The translations under genes and the position numbers were made by a program. A stretch of DNA of 64,000 bases from Planctomycetota bacterium (GTDB lineage Bacteria > Planctomycetota > UBA1135): positions 124,001 through 188,000 of the forward strand of contig JAJFFC010000014.1 of the NCBI GenBank assembly GCA_021776795.1, written 5' to 3'. How positions within the stretch are numbered: position 1 is the first letter of the stretch; each line of letters opens with the position of its first letter. Positions 35,840-45,184 of this stretch are shown piece after piece. Below the pieces are notes generated by a model. That model saw only the letters and a program-made list of their open reading frames with translations. It did not search any database and was not told the origin of the DNA.

Positions 35840-36732
35840 CTCTTGCCGCTTTCGGTTCTGTAGGCCTCGATGACATCAGCACTCCCGAGAAATCGGTGAA
35901 AGGCGTGGTCGGGGGCTCTGCGGTGTACTTTTCGCTTGCCGCTTCCTTGTTCACTAAAGTGCGCATGGCCGCCAATGTTGGCAATGACTTCCCTTCTTCA
36001 GTTTGGGATACCTTGCGCAGTCGTGGCGTTGACCTGGCTGGCTTGCAAGAGTTTCCCGATCGCCCGACCTTCCGTTGGAGCGGTCGTTATGAGGGCGCCA
36101 TGAATGAAGCGGTCACGCTCAAGACCGAACTTAATGTGCTGGTCGAAGAACCACAGATTCCCGAGAGTTATCGTTCCGCGCGCTATCTGTTCTTGGCCAA
36201 CATGGGCCCCGATGTGCAGCTGCGAATCTTGGAGCAGTTTCCACAAGCGACCGCCTTTGCCGACACCATGAATCTGTGGATTCATGAAGCGCGTGAAGAC
36301 TTGGACCGCTTGCTGCAGTTGATCTATGGCTTGGTCTTAAATGATGGCGAAGCCCGCTTGCTCACTGGCGAGCACAACCTGATTAAGGCAGGTGCGGCAC
36401 TGCAAAAGCTTGGCCCCGATGTCGTCATCATTAAGAAAGGGGAGCATGGTGCTTTCTTGTTCACCCCAGAAGGACGCTTCGGCTTGCCGGCCTACCCGGT
36501 GGAACATGTGGTCGACCCTACGGGTGCGGGCGATAGCTTCGCTGGGGGCCTGATGGGCGCCCTGGCCGAGGCCGATGACCTCAGCATGGAGAATCTCCGC
36601 CGCGCCATGGCCTATGGCACGGTGTGCGCTTCCATGACAGTGGGCGCCTTTTCGACCGAAGCCTTGGCCCAGGCGACTCGGATGGAAATTGAAGAGCGCT
36701 ACCAAGAATTGCGCGATTTTCTGCGGTTTTAA
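35836..36732 (+). CDS. PfkB family sugar kinase
   Basis: 298 residues. The PfkB signature DPTGAGDSFAGG (about 227-238) contains the catalytic Asp. The N-terminal half carries the ribokinase-type FGSVGLDDISTP and GGSAVYFSLAA motifs. It phosphorylates a sugar or nucleoside; the substrate is not evident. It follows the flippase-like gene by ATGA and is separated from recA by 136 bp. Confidence 0.87.
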   Translation: MTLAAFGSVGLDDISTPEKSVKGVVGGSAVYFSLAASLFTKVRMAANVGNDFPSSVWDTLRSRGVDLAGLQEFPDRPTFRWSGRYEGAMNEAVTLKTELNVLVEEPQIPESYRSARYLFLANMGPDVQLRILEQFPQATAFADTMNLWIHEAREDLDRLLQLIYGLVLNDGEARLLTGEHNLIKAGAALQKLGPDVVIIKKGEHGAFLFTPEGRFGLPAYPVEHVVDPTGAGDSFAGGLMGALAEADDLSMENLRRAMAYGTVCASMTVGAFSTEALAQATRMEIEERYQELRDFLRF

Positions 36733-36811
36733 GCCTTTTCCCGTGATTTCGGGGTGTCTCCCTACTCTTTCAGCCGTCTACAGCATGACCAGAAAAGGCT
36801 GAGATGGGGGC

Positions 36812-36827
36812 TTGTTATGCCTAACAA
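36812..36827. promoter_or_regulatory. Palindrome upstream of recA, candidate SOS operator
   Basis: TTGTTA-TGCC-TAACAA is a perfect 6-4-6 inverted repeat 41 bp before the recA start. The arms extend outward as GGCTT and AAGCC with a 2-nt bulge. The position suits a LexA operator but the sequence matches none of the classical LexA boxes. Another possible role is a leader hairpin. Confidence 0.45.
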
Positions 36828-36868
36828 AAGCCTTACACTCCAAGCAACTCACTCGGAGAACACAACCC

Positions 36869-38098
36869 GTGGCTACCAAAAAGACAAGTAAATCCTCCAT
36901 GAAAGGCATCAGTGCGCGCACTGCTGTTCCCCAAGGCTCCTCGGCCAAACTCAAGGCCATCGAAGCGGCACTTGCCCAAGTCCACAAGGACTATGGCACC
37001 GAAGCCGTCATGGACCTGAGCAAGCATGAAATGGGCCCCATTTCTGGTGTGCTCACAGGTTCACTCGGCCTGGATTCCGCACTTGGCGGCAAAGGTCTCC
37101 CACGCGGCCGCGTGGTAGAGCTTTATGGCCCCGAATCCAGCGGTAAGTCCACCCTGGCCATGTCCGTGGTGGCACAAGCACAGAAAGCCGGTGGCTTCTG
37201 CCTTTACATCGATGCCGAACACGCCTTTGACCCGGAATACGCGGGCAAGCTTGGCGTCCAAGTAGACGGGGATAAGTTCCTGCTCTCGCAACCTTCCACT
37301 GGCGAAGAAGGTCTCGATATCTGCGAACAGTTCGTCAAATCCAACGCCGTAGATGTGGTCGTGATTGACTCCGTCGCTGCCTTGGTGCCCAAGGCCGAAA
37401 TGGCCGGAGAAATCGGCGATAGCTTCGTCGGGGTCCAAGCGCGCATGATGTCCCAAGCCCTGCGCCGTCTCACCACGGTCGTCGGCAAGACAGATGCCGT
37501 GGTGATCTTCATCAACCAACTGCGCGAAAAGATTGGCGTCATGTTCGGCAACCCCGAAACCACTCCAGGTGGTCGTGCGCTCAAGTTCTACTCCTCCGTA
37601 CGCATGGATGTGCGTCGCATCGGCGCCATCAAAAACGGAGATGAAATCATCGGCAACCGCACCAAGGTCACCGTGGTCAAGAACAAGGTGGCGCCGCCCT
37701 TCCGTCGCGCCGAGTTCGACATCCTCTATGACCGCGGCATCTCCACCGAAGGAGACATCATCGACCTCGGCCTGGAGCATGGGCTCGTGACCAAAGCAGG
37801 CGCTTGGTTCAGCTACCAGCACCCAGAAAAGGGCGAAATCCGCCTCGGCCAAGGCCGCGAATCGGTGCGCAACCTGCTCGGCGAGAACCCCGACCTATGC
37901 GATGAAATGGCCGGATTCATCCGTGAGTTCATGAACCCGGTTACAATCCCAGCTACCGGTTCGGAAGCCCCTGCCAAGGAAGAAGCGAGCGCCAAGGCGT
38001 CTGCGGAACCCAAGAAAAAGGCAGCGGCTAGCAAAGAGGCCACTACGGCCACTGACGCTAAGCCTGCCCGTCGCGTTGCGGCGAGCAAAAAGGCCTGA
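36869..38098 (+). CDS. recA: Recombinase RecA
   Basis: 409 residues from a GTG at 36869 preceded by GGAGA; a longer frame from TTG 36812 runs through the palindrome and is rejected. Walker A is GPESSGKST at 87-95. The [15 protein letters not shown] Walker B block and the L2 region '[21 protein letters not shown]' are present. The C-terminal tail is Ala/Lys-rich, ending with [10 protein letters not shown]. It catalyses strand exchange and activates SOS. A Lys/Ser-rich N-terminal extension of about 25 residues precedes the usual start region. Confidence 0.97.
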   Translation: MATKKTSKSSMKGISARTAVPQGSSAKLKAIEAALAQVHKDYGTEAVMDLSKHEMGPISGVLTGSLGLDSALGGKGLPRGRVVELYGPESSGKSTLAMSVVAQAQKAGGFCLYIDAEHAFDPEYAGKLGVQVDGDKFLLSQPSTGEEGLDICEQFVKSNAVDVVVIDSVAALVPKAEMAGEIGDSFVGVQARMMSQALRRLTTVVGKTDAVVIFINQLREKIGVMFGNPETTPGGRALKFYSSVRMDVRRIGAIKNGDEIIGNRTKVTVVKNKVAPPFRRAEFDILYDRGISTEGDIIDLGLEHGLVTKAGAWFSYQHPEKGEIRLGQGRESVRNLLGENPDLCDEMAGFIREFMNPVTIPATGSEAPAKEEASAKASAEPKKKAAASKEATTATDAKPARRVAASKKA

Positions 38099-38126
38099 GC
38101 CGCTTCTCTGTCTACACTCGCTGTCC

Positions 38127-40838
38127 ATGAGTCGCCCAACCACGGTTGCCGACATCCGCGAGGCGTTCCTTGGCTTCTTTGAGGCCAAGGAACACTTGCG
38201 TTTGCCCTCGGATTCTCTCATTCCGTCCAATGACCCGACCCTGTTGTTTACGGGGGCGGGCATGAACCAATTCAAGGAAGAGTTCCTGGGGCGAGGCCGG
38301 GATTGGAGCCGCGTCACGACTTCGCAGAAGTGTTTGCGCGTGCCGGACCTTGAGAATGTGGGACTCACCCCGCGCCACCACACTTTTTTCGAAATGCTCG
38401 GCAACTTCTCCTTTGGAGATTATTTCAAAGCCGAGACCATTCCTTGGGAGTGGCACTTCTTCACCGAGATTCTCGGCTGGGATGCTGATCGCTTTGTGGT
38501 CACCGTCTTTACCGACGACGACGAAGCTTTCCAAATTTGGCGCGAGAAGATTGGCCTGCCTAAAGAGCGGATTTATCGCTTTGGAGAAAAGGAAAACTTC
38601 TGGCCATCTTCGGCTCCCTCTAAAGGTCCGAATGGCCCATGCGGTCCCTGTTCGGAGATCTATTACGACATGGAACCGGGCAAGCCTTTGCCCGCCAACG
38701 AAGGCTTAGAGGATCTCCCCGGCCGCTTCCTCGAAGTTGGCAACTTCGTCTTCACCCAGTACGAGCGCCACGACGGGGGAGTGCTTGAGCCTTTGCCACA
38801 ACGCAACATTGACGTTGGTCTTGGCTTGGAGCGAGTCGCTGCAGTGGCCCAAGGTGCGCGCAATAACTTTGAAACCGATTTATTCGCGCCGCTGTTGTCC
38901 ACGATTAGCGATTTGGCTGGCAAGCCGTACTTGGGCGCCAAAGCCTCCAACGACGAAGAAGAGAAAATTGACATCCGCATGCGTCGTATTGCCGATCATG
39001 CTCGCGCCGTGTTTTTCTGCATTGCCGATGGAGCCATGCCAGGCCGCGAAGGTCGTGGCTATGTCGTGCGCAAGATTTTGCGTCGCGCGGTTCGCGACGG
39101 CCTAGACCTTGGCATTCAGAAGCCGTTCCTAGCTAGTCTCTTGCCCTCGCTGCGAGAAACCATGGGTGCTGCCTACCCTGAGCTCACGCAACAGGGCAGC
39201 ACCATTGAGGCGCTTAGCAATGCCGAAGAGGAGCGCTTCCGCGATGTTTATCATCGCGGCATCACCCGCCTCGAAGAGGAAATGAAAACGCTTCATGCCA
39301 GTGGCGCCAAAACGCTTTCTGGCGACACCGCTTTTGCGTTGCATGACACCTATGGTTTCCCTCTGGATACCGCAGAAGTCATCCTCGAAGAGCATGGCTT
39401 TGCCGTTGACCACAGTGGTTTCCACGCCGCCATGGAGGCGCAGAAATCTCGTGCCCGTGCAGGTAGTGAACTTTCCGGAGACGTCTTCGCCCAATCTTTG
39501 GGAAGCCTTCTACGTGAGCAAGGCTTAGTTGAGACCGCCTTCTTGGGCGCTGAACAAGGCCAATCCGACTCCAAGGTTCTTGCCATTCTGGATGCAGCTC
39601 AATCCGGCTCCAATGCACTGCAACAAGAAGGATCCGCTGGCCAAGAGCGACTAATCGTTCTCGACCAAACGCCCTTCTATGCCGAAGGTGGCGGTCAGGT
39701 TGGCGACGCCGGCCAACTCCTTCACGATGGTCAAGTGATCGCTACGGTGCTGGACACGCAAAAGGAAGAGGACTATCACCTTCACCGCGTCCGCCTAGAG
39801 GGTCCAATCAAGACTGGACAGGGCCTTCTGGCGCAGATTGATGTTGCCAAGCGCCGCGCCACCGAAGCGCATCACAGCGCCACGCACTTGTTGCATGCCG
39901 CCATGAAGCAAGTCGTTGGCGAACATGTCAATCAAGCTGGATCGAAAGTTTCCAGTGAAGGTTTGCGTTTTGACTACACCCACCCCGAAGGGCTTTCGCA
40001 CGAAACCCTTGCCCAGCTTGAAGACTTGGTTTTGCATCAGGCCTTGTTAGCTCAAGATGTTGCGGCAAGCCTCAGCTCTCTCGACCAAGCCCGCGCCTCC
40101 GGCGTGACTGCTTTGTTCGGCGAGAAATATGGCGATGTCGTTCGCGTCGTTCGCATGGGAGGATTCTCCGCCGAACTATGCGGTGGCTGTCACGTGCGCA
40201 ACACTGGCCAGATTGGTCCTTTCCGCATTCTTTCGGACCGTGCACTTGCCGCTGGTGTCCGTCGCATCGAAGCGGTTGCCGGCCAAGCCGCGGCGGCACA
40301 GTCCCGTGCCGATCAAGAGCTACTGCACACTGCCGGGCAAGAGTTGAAGTGCCCGCCCCAGCAAGTCCCGGAGCGTGTTCTCGCCTTGAAAGGCCAGATC
40401 AAAAAGCTCAAAGACGCGCAGAAGCAAATGTTAAAGAGCGGCGGGGGAGCTTCCCTTTCAGAGCTCCTGTCCCAATTGACTCCCTCTGGCCAACTCCAGT
40501 GGAGTGCGCCACAAGGCCAATCGGCAGACATCCTTCGCGGCATGTCTGACGAAATGAAGCAGTTGCGCCAGAAAGATGGCGCTGCCGTGCCACCCGCAGT
40601 CCTTCTTTGCGGCGGCAGTGGTGAACCCGGCAGTGAGCTGCCCTTCCTGTTCCAATGCGACCCCAAAGCTGGCTGGAAGGCTGGTGATCTCGCCCGTGCC
40701 TTCGGCAAGCTCCTTGGCGGCGGCGGCGGCGGGCGCCCTGATTTTGCTCAGGGCAAGGCCTCCATGCCTCAGGGCGGCCTTCAGGGCCTGGAAAAGGCAA
40801 TTGAAGGCTTCGCCAGCGAACTTACGTCTCCTGCTTGA
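38127..40838 (+). CDS. alaS: Alanyl-tRNA synthetase
   Basis: 903 residues. The N-terminal class II catalytic domain has RHHTFFEMLGNFSFGDYFK and VGLGLERVAA. The editing domain has HHSATHLLH (zinc ligands) and CGGCHVRNTG. The C-Ala domain carries a glycine-rich GGGGGGRPDFAQGK. The usual AGGKHND insertion is reduced to CLRVPDLENVG, a variant I recall from other deep-branching bacteria. A TACACT at 38113-38118 is 8 nt before the ATG, so the message may be nearly leaderless. It is 28 bp after recA. Confidence 0.97.
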   Translation: MSRPTTVADIREAFLGFFEAKEHLRLPSDSLIPSNDPTLLFTGAGMNQFKEEFLGRGRDWSRVTTSQKCLRVPDLENVGLTPRHHTFFEMLGNFSFGDYFKAETIPWEWHFFTEILGWDADRFVVTVFTDDDEAFQIWREKIGLPKERIYRFGEKENFWPSSAPSKGPNGPCGPCSEIYYDMEPGKPLPANEGLEDLPGRFLEVGNFVFTQYERHDGGVLEPLPQRNIDVGLGLERVAAVAQGARNNFETDLFAPLLSTISDLAGKPYLGAKASNDEEEKIDIRMRRIADHARAVFFCIADGAMPGREGRGYVVRKILRRAVRDGLDLGIQKPFLASLLPSLRETMGAAYPELTQQGSTIEALSNAEEERFRDVYHRGITRLEEEMKTLHASGAKTLSGDTAFALHDTYGFPLDTAEVILEEHGFAVDHSGFHAAMEAQKSRARAGSELSGDVFAQSLGSLLREQGLVETAFLGAEQGQSDSKVLAILDAAQSGSNALQQEGSAGQERLIVLDQTPFYAEGGGQVGDAGQLLHDGQVIATVLDTQKEEDYHLHRVRLEGPIKTGQGLLAQIDVAKRRATEAHHSATHLLHAAMKQVVGEHVNQAGSKVSSEGLRFDYTHPEGLSHETLAQLEDLVLHQALLAQDVAASLSSLDQARASGVTALFGEKYGDVVRVVRMGGFSAELCGGCHVRNTGQIGPFRILSDRALAAGVRRIEAVAGQAAAAQSRADQELLHTAGQELKCPPQQVPERVLALKGQIKKLKDAQKQMLKSGGGASLSELLSQLTPSGQLQWSAPQGQSADILRGMSDEMKQLRQKDGAAVPPAVLLCGGSGEPGSELPFLFQCDPKAGWKAGDLARAFGKLLGGGGGGRPDFAQGKASMPQGGLQGLEKAIEGFASELTSPA

Positions 40839-40862
40839 CCCCCGAGCGGATTCTGAGACAAT
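40835..40862 (+). promoter_or_regulatory. Sigma-70-type promoter for rpmF-plsX-fab operon
   Basis: TTGACC (40835-40840), 16 bp, then GACAAT (40857-40862). It overlaps the alaS stop and lies 36 bp before the rpmF ATG at 40899. It is the clearest -35/-10 pair in the window. Confidence 0.65.
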
Positions 40863-40898
40863 ACCCGACTGTTTTTGGCTCCAAGCCCCGAGAAAACC

Positions 40899-41081
40899 AT
40901 GGCCGTTCCTAAGAGAAAGAACTCGAAGTCCCGCGCACGCAAAGTACGTGCCGGCATCCAGACCACGCCGCTCGCCGTGCGCCCTTGCCCACGCTGCAGC
41001 AGCCACGGGAAGCCGCACACGGTTTGCGATAACTGTGGGCACTACAACGGCCGCGAGGTCATCGTCAAGGACGAGTTCTAG
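40899..41081 (+). CDS. rpmF: 50S ribosomal protein L32
   Basis: 60 residues beginning MAVPKRKNSKSRARKV, the L32 hallmark. It carries the zinc-ribbon cysteines CPRC and CDNC. The ATG at 40899 fixes the usual N-terminus. rpmF heading plsX and the fab genes is an arrangement widely conserved in bacteria. Confidence 0.97.
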   Translation: MAVPKRKNSKSRARKVRAGIQTTPLAVRPCPRCSSHGKPHTVCDNCGHYNGREVIVKDEF

Positions 41082-41086
41082 GCCAG

Positions 41087-42091
41087 ATGCGAGTGGCCGT
41101 CGACCTGCTCGGCGGAGACCACGCCCCACGCGAGATCGTTCTCGGCGTTGCCGAGGCCCTGCGTAGTGGCGCCTTCGTTGCCGAGGAATTGTTGCTGGTG
41201 GGTCCGTCCTCCAGTACTGAAGCCCTATTGCGCGAAGAGGGGATTGAGACTCTTCCCGAGATTCTGCACACAGAATCGGTTATTGCTGGCCACGAGAAAC
41301 CAGTCGAAGCTCTCCGCGCTAAGCCAGACGCCTCGATTTCTCTCTGCGTCGGTGCTGTACGCAATGGCGCCGCCGATGGCTTAGTTGCTTTCGGCAACAC
41401 CGGAGCCGCCGTCGCCGCAAGCACGATGGGCCTCGGCCTGCTTCCAGGCATTCGCCGCCCGGGCATTGCCGTGAGCATGCTCGGACGTAACGGCCGCTTC
41501 CTCTTGCTCGATGCTGGGGCGAATCCTAGCCCGAAGCCGCAGCACTTGTTTCACTACGCGGTGATGGGCCGAGCTTATGCGCAGAACGTTCTCGGCAAAG
41601 AGAACCCGCGCATCGGGCTCCTCAATATTGGTGGCGAAGCCAGTAAAGGCAACGAGGTCATGAAGCAGGCCTACACCAAGCTTGAAGAAAGCACGCTTCC
41701 CTTTGTTGGCAACGTCGAGGGCAACCAACTCTTCTCTGGCGCCGCCGATGTCTTTGTCGCTGATGGTTTTGTCGGCAACATGGTGTTGAAGGTGGTCGAA
41801 GGATTCGCCGAATACCTCGTTGGTGTTGCTGGAGAAGCCGGAGATGACAGTGACCTGCGCAACTTACTGCGCAAACTGCTCGGCGCTTCGGACTTCTCGG
41901 AGGTTGGTGGTGCATTGCTTTTGGGCCTCAATGGTGCCGTCGTGATTGGCCATGGCCGCTCCCGCGCCAACGCTGTGCTACCAGCACTGCGGGCCGCACG
42001 CGCCGAGATTGAAGCCGAAGTCAACCGCCATATCGTGGAAGACTTGGCCACCGCCAACCCCGGACCAGACGAGGTAGCGCCCACCGCCTAA
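41087..42091 (+). CDS. plsX: Phosphate acyltransferase PlsX
   Basis: 334 residues. It makes acyl-phosphate from acyl-ACP for phospholipid synthesis. Motifs: MRVAVDLLGGDHAP, GNTGA (residues near 103), the IRRPGIAV segment and LLNIGGEASKGNE. The FVGNVEGNQLFSGAADVFVADGFVGN block is the family signature. It follows rpmF by 5 bp and precedes fabH. Confidence 0.96.
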   Translation: MRVAVDLLGGDHAPREIVLGVAEALRSGAFVAEELLLVGPSSSTEALLREEGIETLPEILHTESVIAGHEKPVEALRAKPDASISLCVGAVRNGAADGLVAFGNTGAAVAASTMGLGLLPGIRRPGIAVSMLGRNGRFLLLDAGANPSPKPQHLFHYAVMGRAYAQNVLGKENPRIGLLNIGGEASKGNEVMKQAYTKLEESTLPFVGNVEGNQLFSGAADVFVADGFVGNMVLKVVEGFAEYLVGVAGEAGDDSDLRNLLRKLLGASDFSEVGGALLLGLNGAVVIGHGRSRANAVLPALRAARAEIEAEVNRHIVEDLATANPGPDEVAPTA

Positions 42092-42115
42092 ACGCGGTGC
42101 CTCCTTGCTTGCGGT

Positions 42116-43111
42116 ATGAGCGCCACCTCCAGTGCGGTCGGGATAGCCGGCCTCGGCCATGCGCTCCCCGATCGTGTCGTCGATAACCACTACTTCACGC
42201 GATTCGTCGACACCTCCGACGAGTGGATTGTCCAACGCACCGGAATCCGCGAACGTCGCTGGCTCGATGAAGGCGAAAAGCCTTCCGATCTCTTCCTGGA
42301 AGCGGGGCGCCAAGCTCTGGAAGATTCTGGTTTAGCTGCGGAAGATATCGACCTTATCGTTCTCGCCACGGTTTCAAGTGATCACCAAGGCGTTCCCTCT
42401 GCAGCATGCCAGGTTCAAGAAGCCTTGGGCTGCGTCAATGCCGCAGCCTTTGATGTTGCCGCCGCATGCGCTGGTTTTCTTTATGCCATGCAAATCGGTC
42501 GGCAGTTTATTGCCGCTGGCACTTACCAAAATGTATTGGTCATCGGCGGAGAAGGCCTGTCGCGCATCGCCGACATTTACGATCGCAACTCGGTCATTCT
42601 GTTCGCCGACGGCGCAGGCGCTGCGGTGTTGCAACCGCATGAGATTTGCCAACAAGGTCTGATCGAAGACATGATCCTCGGCGCCGACGGCAAAGGTCAG
42701 GAATTCATTATTCGACCACGTGGCGGCCCTGCCGAGCCCATCACTCCCGAAATTTTGAATGAAGGCACCTACATGATTCGCATGAAGGGCCGCGAGGTCT
42801 ATCGCTTTGCGGTTTCGCGTATGACTGCGCTGATGGAATGGGCCATGGAGGGACAAGATATGTCCGAACTCGGCCTCATCGTGCCCCACCAAGTCAATCG
42901 TCGCATTCTGGAAACCGCAACCGAGAAGCTCGGGGTCGACCCTTCGCAGCTGTACATCAACATTGATAAGTACGGCAACACCTCGGCAGGTTCGGTGCCG
43001 ATTGCCCTCAACGAAGCCCGCCATGAAGGCTTGCTCGAATCCGGCAAACTCATCGTGCTCGCCGCCTTTGGCGCGGGTCTAGTGTGGGGCGCCGCTCGCA
43101 TCCGCTGGTAA
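42116..43111 (+). CDS. fabH: 3-oxoacyl-ACP synthase III (FabH)
   Basis: 331 residues. It initiates fatty-acid synthesis by condensing acetyl-CoA with malonyl-ACP. The catalytic triad is C118 in AAACAGF, H258 in PHQVNRRIL and N288 in YGNTSAGS. It continues the rpmF-plsX-fab operon and is followed by fabD after 4 bp. Confidence 0.96.
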   Translation: MSATSSAVGIAGLGHALPDRVVDNHYFTRFVDTSDEWIVQRTGIRERRWLDEGEKPSDLFLEAGRQALEDSGLAAEDIDLIVLATVSSDHQGVPSAACQVQEALGCVNAAAFDVAAACAGFLYAMQIGRQFIAAGTYQNVLVIGGEGLSRIADIYDRNSVILFADGAGAAVLQPHEICQQGLIEDMILGADGKGQEFIIRPRGGPAEPITPEILNEGTYMIRMKGREVYRFAVSRMTALMEWAMEGQDMSELGLIVPHQVNRRILETATEKLGVDPSQLYINIDKYGNTSAGSVPIALNEARHEGLLESGKLIVLAAFGAGLVWGAARIRW

Positions 43112-43115
43112 CACC

Positions 43116-44072
43116 ATGAGCCACTCCCTTGGATTACTCTTTCCCGGCCAAGGCGCGCAAGACGTCGGCATGGGTCGAGATTTCGCCGAGCGCAGCCCTG
43201 CTGCCGCCGCATTGTTTCGTCGCGCCGACGAGGTGCTGGATCTTCCGCTTTCTAAGCTGTGCTTTGAAGGCCCCATGGAAGAACTCACCGCGACCGACAT
43301 TGCGCAGCCAGCAATCTACACCTGCTCACTGGCCGCGCTAGCCGCCTTTGCAGAGGCTTCTGACGAAGAGATTCTCCCTGCCTGCGCTGCCGGACTTTCC
43401 CTAGGGGAGTACACCGCTTTGGCCGCCGCTGGCGCGGTGAGCTTTGAAGACGGCTTGCGCTTGGTGCGCCTGCGCGGCGCCGCCATGCAAGAAGCCTCAG
43501 AGGCCAAGCCCTCGGGCATGGCCTCCGTCATGGGATTGGATCGCGAAGGCCTAGATCAAGTCTGCGCGCAGTTGGCCGAAGAAAGTGGCACCATCCTGCA
43601 AGTCGCGAACCTCAACTCACCTGGTCAGATTGTGGTCAGCGGCGAAAACGCAGCACTTGATCTGCTCGAAAGCAAAGGAAAAGAACTAGGCATCCGCCGT
43701 GTCCGCCGTTTAGCCGTTGCCGGTGCCTTCCACAGCGAGGTGATGCGCCCTGCGAGTGAGTGTTTGGCCGAAGCTTTGGCCGACACACCATTCGAAACTC
43801 CGCGTTGCCCGGTTTGGCAAAACGCCACCGCGCAAGCCGCGACCGCTCCGGCAATCTTGAAACAGCATTTGATTGCCCAACTTTGTGCTCCAGTCCTGTG
43901 GGAAGAATCCTTCCGCAACATGGCTGCCGCTAACCCCGGGCTAGGTTTCTTAGAGCCCGCCCCTGGCAAGGTGCTTGCCGCCTTGGCACGTAAAATTGTC
44001 CCTGATGCCGTGGTTCATGGCTTGCCCACTGCCGACGACATCGACGCCCTTCTCCCCGTACTCGGTTCCTAA
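43116..44072 (+). CDS. fabD: Malonyl-CoA-ACP transacylase (FabD)
   Basis: 318 residues. It loads malonyl onto ACP. The nucleophile is S95 in GLSLGEY, with FPGQGAQ at the N-terminus and the catalytic His in AGAFHSEVM (near 207). It is separated from fabG by 2 bp. Confidence 0.96.
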   Translation: MSHSLGLLFPGQGAQDVGMGRDFAERSPAAAALFRRADEVLDLPLSKLCFEGPMEELTATDIAQPAIYTCSLAALAAFAEASDEEILPACAAGLSLGEYTALAAAGAVSFEDGLRLVRLRGAAMQEASEAKPSGMASVMGLDREGLDQVCAQLAEESGTILQVANLNSPGQIVVSGENAALDLLESKGKELGIRRVRRLAVAGAFHSEVMRPASECLAEALADTPFETPRCPVWQNATAQAATAPAILKQHLIAQLCAPVLWEESFRNMAAANPGLGFLEPAPGKVLAALARKIVPDAVVHGLPTADDIDALLPVLGS

Positions 44073-44074
44073 GC

Positions 44075-44818
44075 ATGGATCTGCAAGACCAAACTGTCCT
44101 CGTCACGGGTGCCTCGCGTGGCATCGGTCGCGCCATCGCGATTTCCCTGGCCAAGCGCGGCGCCAAGGTTGCTGGCCTCGCGACCAAAGTCGCCAACCTA
44201 GAGGGTGTTGGCGCCGACATTGCGGCTCTCGGCGGTAGCTTTTTAGCACTCGAAGGCGATATCTCCGATCCCGCCACCGCCACCAATGCTGTGGCCGCGG
44301 TGGTCTCGGAATGGGGGCGCATCGACGGCCTCGTGGCCAATGCGGGCATTACTCGCGACAACTTGCTTCTGCGCATGAACGCCGAAGACTTTGACAATGT
44401 CATCCAAACCAATCTGGCTGGAAGCTTTCATCTGCTCAAGGCTGTGACCAAGCCCATGATGAAGCAGAAGGGTGGCCGCGTGGTATTCCTTGGGTCGGTG
44501 GTCGCCAGCATCGGCAATCCAGGCCAAGCCAACTACTGCGCCGCCAAGGCTGGCCTCCATGGCCTCGCCCGCTCGGCCGCGATAGAGCTCGGCAGCCGTG
44601 GCATTACCGTCAATGTCGTCGCCCCTGGGTTCATTGCCACCGATATGACGGAAGAGCTCCCTGAGGCCGCACGTGCGGCCATGATGGCGAAAATCGCCCT
44701 CCGTCGCCCTGGAACCCCCGAAGATGTCTCCGGCTTAGTCGGCTTTCTTCTTGGACCAAACGGCGGCTATGTCACCGGCCAGGTTCTTCTGGTCGATGGA
44801 GGCCTTTCCCTCGGCTAA
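44075..44818 (+). CDS. fabG: 3-oxoacyl-ACP reductase (FabG)
   Basis: 247 residues. It reduces 3-oxoacyl-ACP with NADPH. The cofactor motif is GASRGIG at 12-18, NAG follows, and the catalytic Ser-Tyr-Lys lies in GSVVASIGNPGQANYCAAK. The C-terminal VTGQVLLVDGGLSLG is standard. It is followed by acpP across an 88-bp gap containing a promoter-like sequence. Confidence 0.96.
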   Translation: MDLQDQTVLVTGASRGIGRAIAISLAKRGAKVAGLATKVANLEGVGADIAALGGSFLALEGDISDPATATNAVAAVVSEWGRIDGLVANAGITRDNLLLRMNAEDFDNVIQTNLAGSFHLLKAVTKPMMKQKGGRVVFLGSVVASIGNPGQANYCAAKAGLHGLARSAAIELGSRGITVNVVAPGFIATDMTEELPEAARAAMMAKIALRRPGTPEDVSGLVGFLLGPNGGYVTGQVLLVDGGLSLG

Positions 44819-44827
44819 GGCCTGTCC

Positions 44828-44833
44828 TACAAT
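44828..44833 (+). promoter_or_regulatory. Likely -10 element for acpP
   Basis: TACAAT in the 88-bp fabG-acpP gap, about 74 bp before the GTG start. No good -35 is visible. ACP is abundant, so an extra promoter here is plausible. Confidence 0.4.
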
Positions 44834-44906
44834 CGCCACCCGTCGGCCTCGCCGACCTCCCTCTGCCCCTGTGGCAGCCAATTCCCCAGCAATCACCTGA
44901 CCCACC

Positions 44907-45146
44907 GTGACTGACATTCAAGAAAAGGTCTACGAGATCGTTTGCGAGCACATGGGTGCTTCGCGCGACAAGCTCGCCCCTGAAACCAGCTTCATTAACG
45001 ATCTTGGCGCGGACAGCCTGGACACGGTCGAACTCGTCATGGAGTTCGAAAGTGCTTTTGACATCACCATCCCAGATGAAGATGCCGAAAAAATCCAGAC
45101 CGTCGGCAACGCGATCGAGTACATCTCGGGCAAAGTCAACGGCTAA
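44907..45146 (+). CDS. acpP: Acyl carrier protein
   Basis: 79 residues, GTG start. The phosphopantetheine attachment Ser is S37 in [11 protein letters not shown]. It is acidic and of standard length. It carries growing acyl chains between FabH, FabD, FabG and FabF, all encoded here. Confidence 0.97.
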   Translation: MTDIQEKVYEIVCEHMGASRDKLAPETSFINDLGADSLDTVELVMEFESAFDITIPDEDAEKIQTVGNAIEYISGKVNG

Positions 45147-45184
45147 GGCCGTAGGCTTCGCGCCCTCAACCCTTTTTGGGTGAT

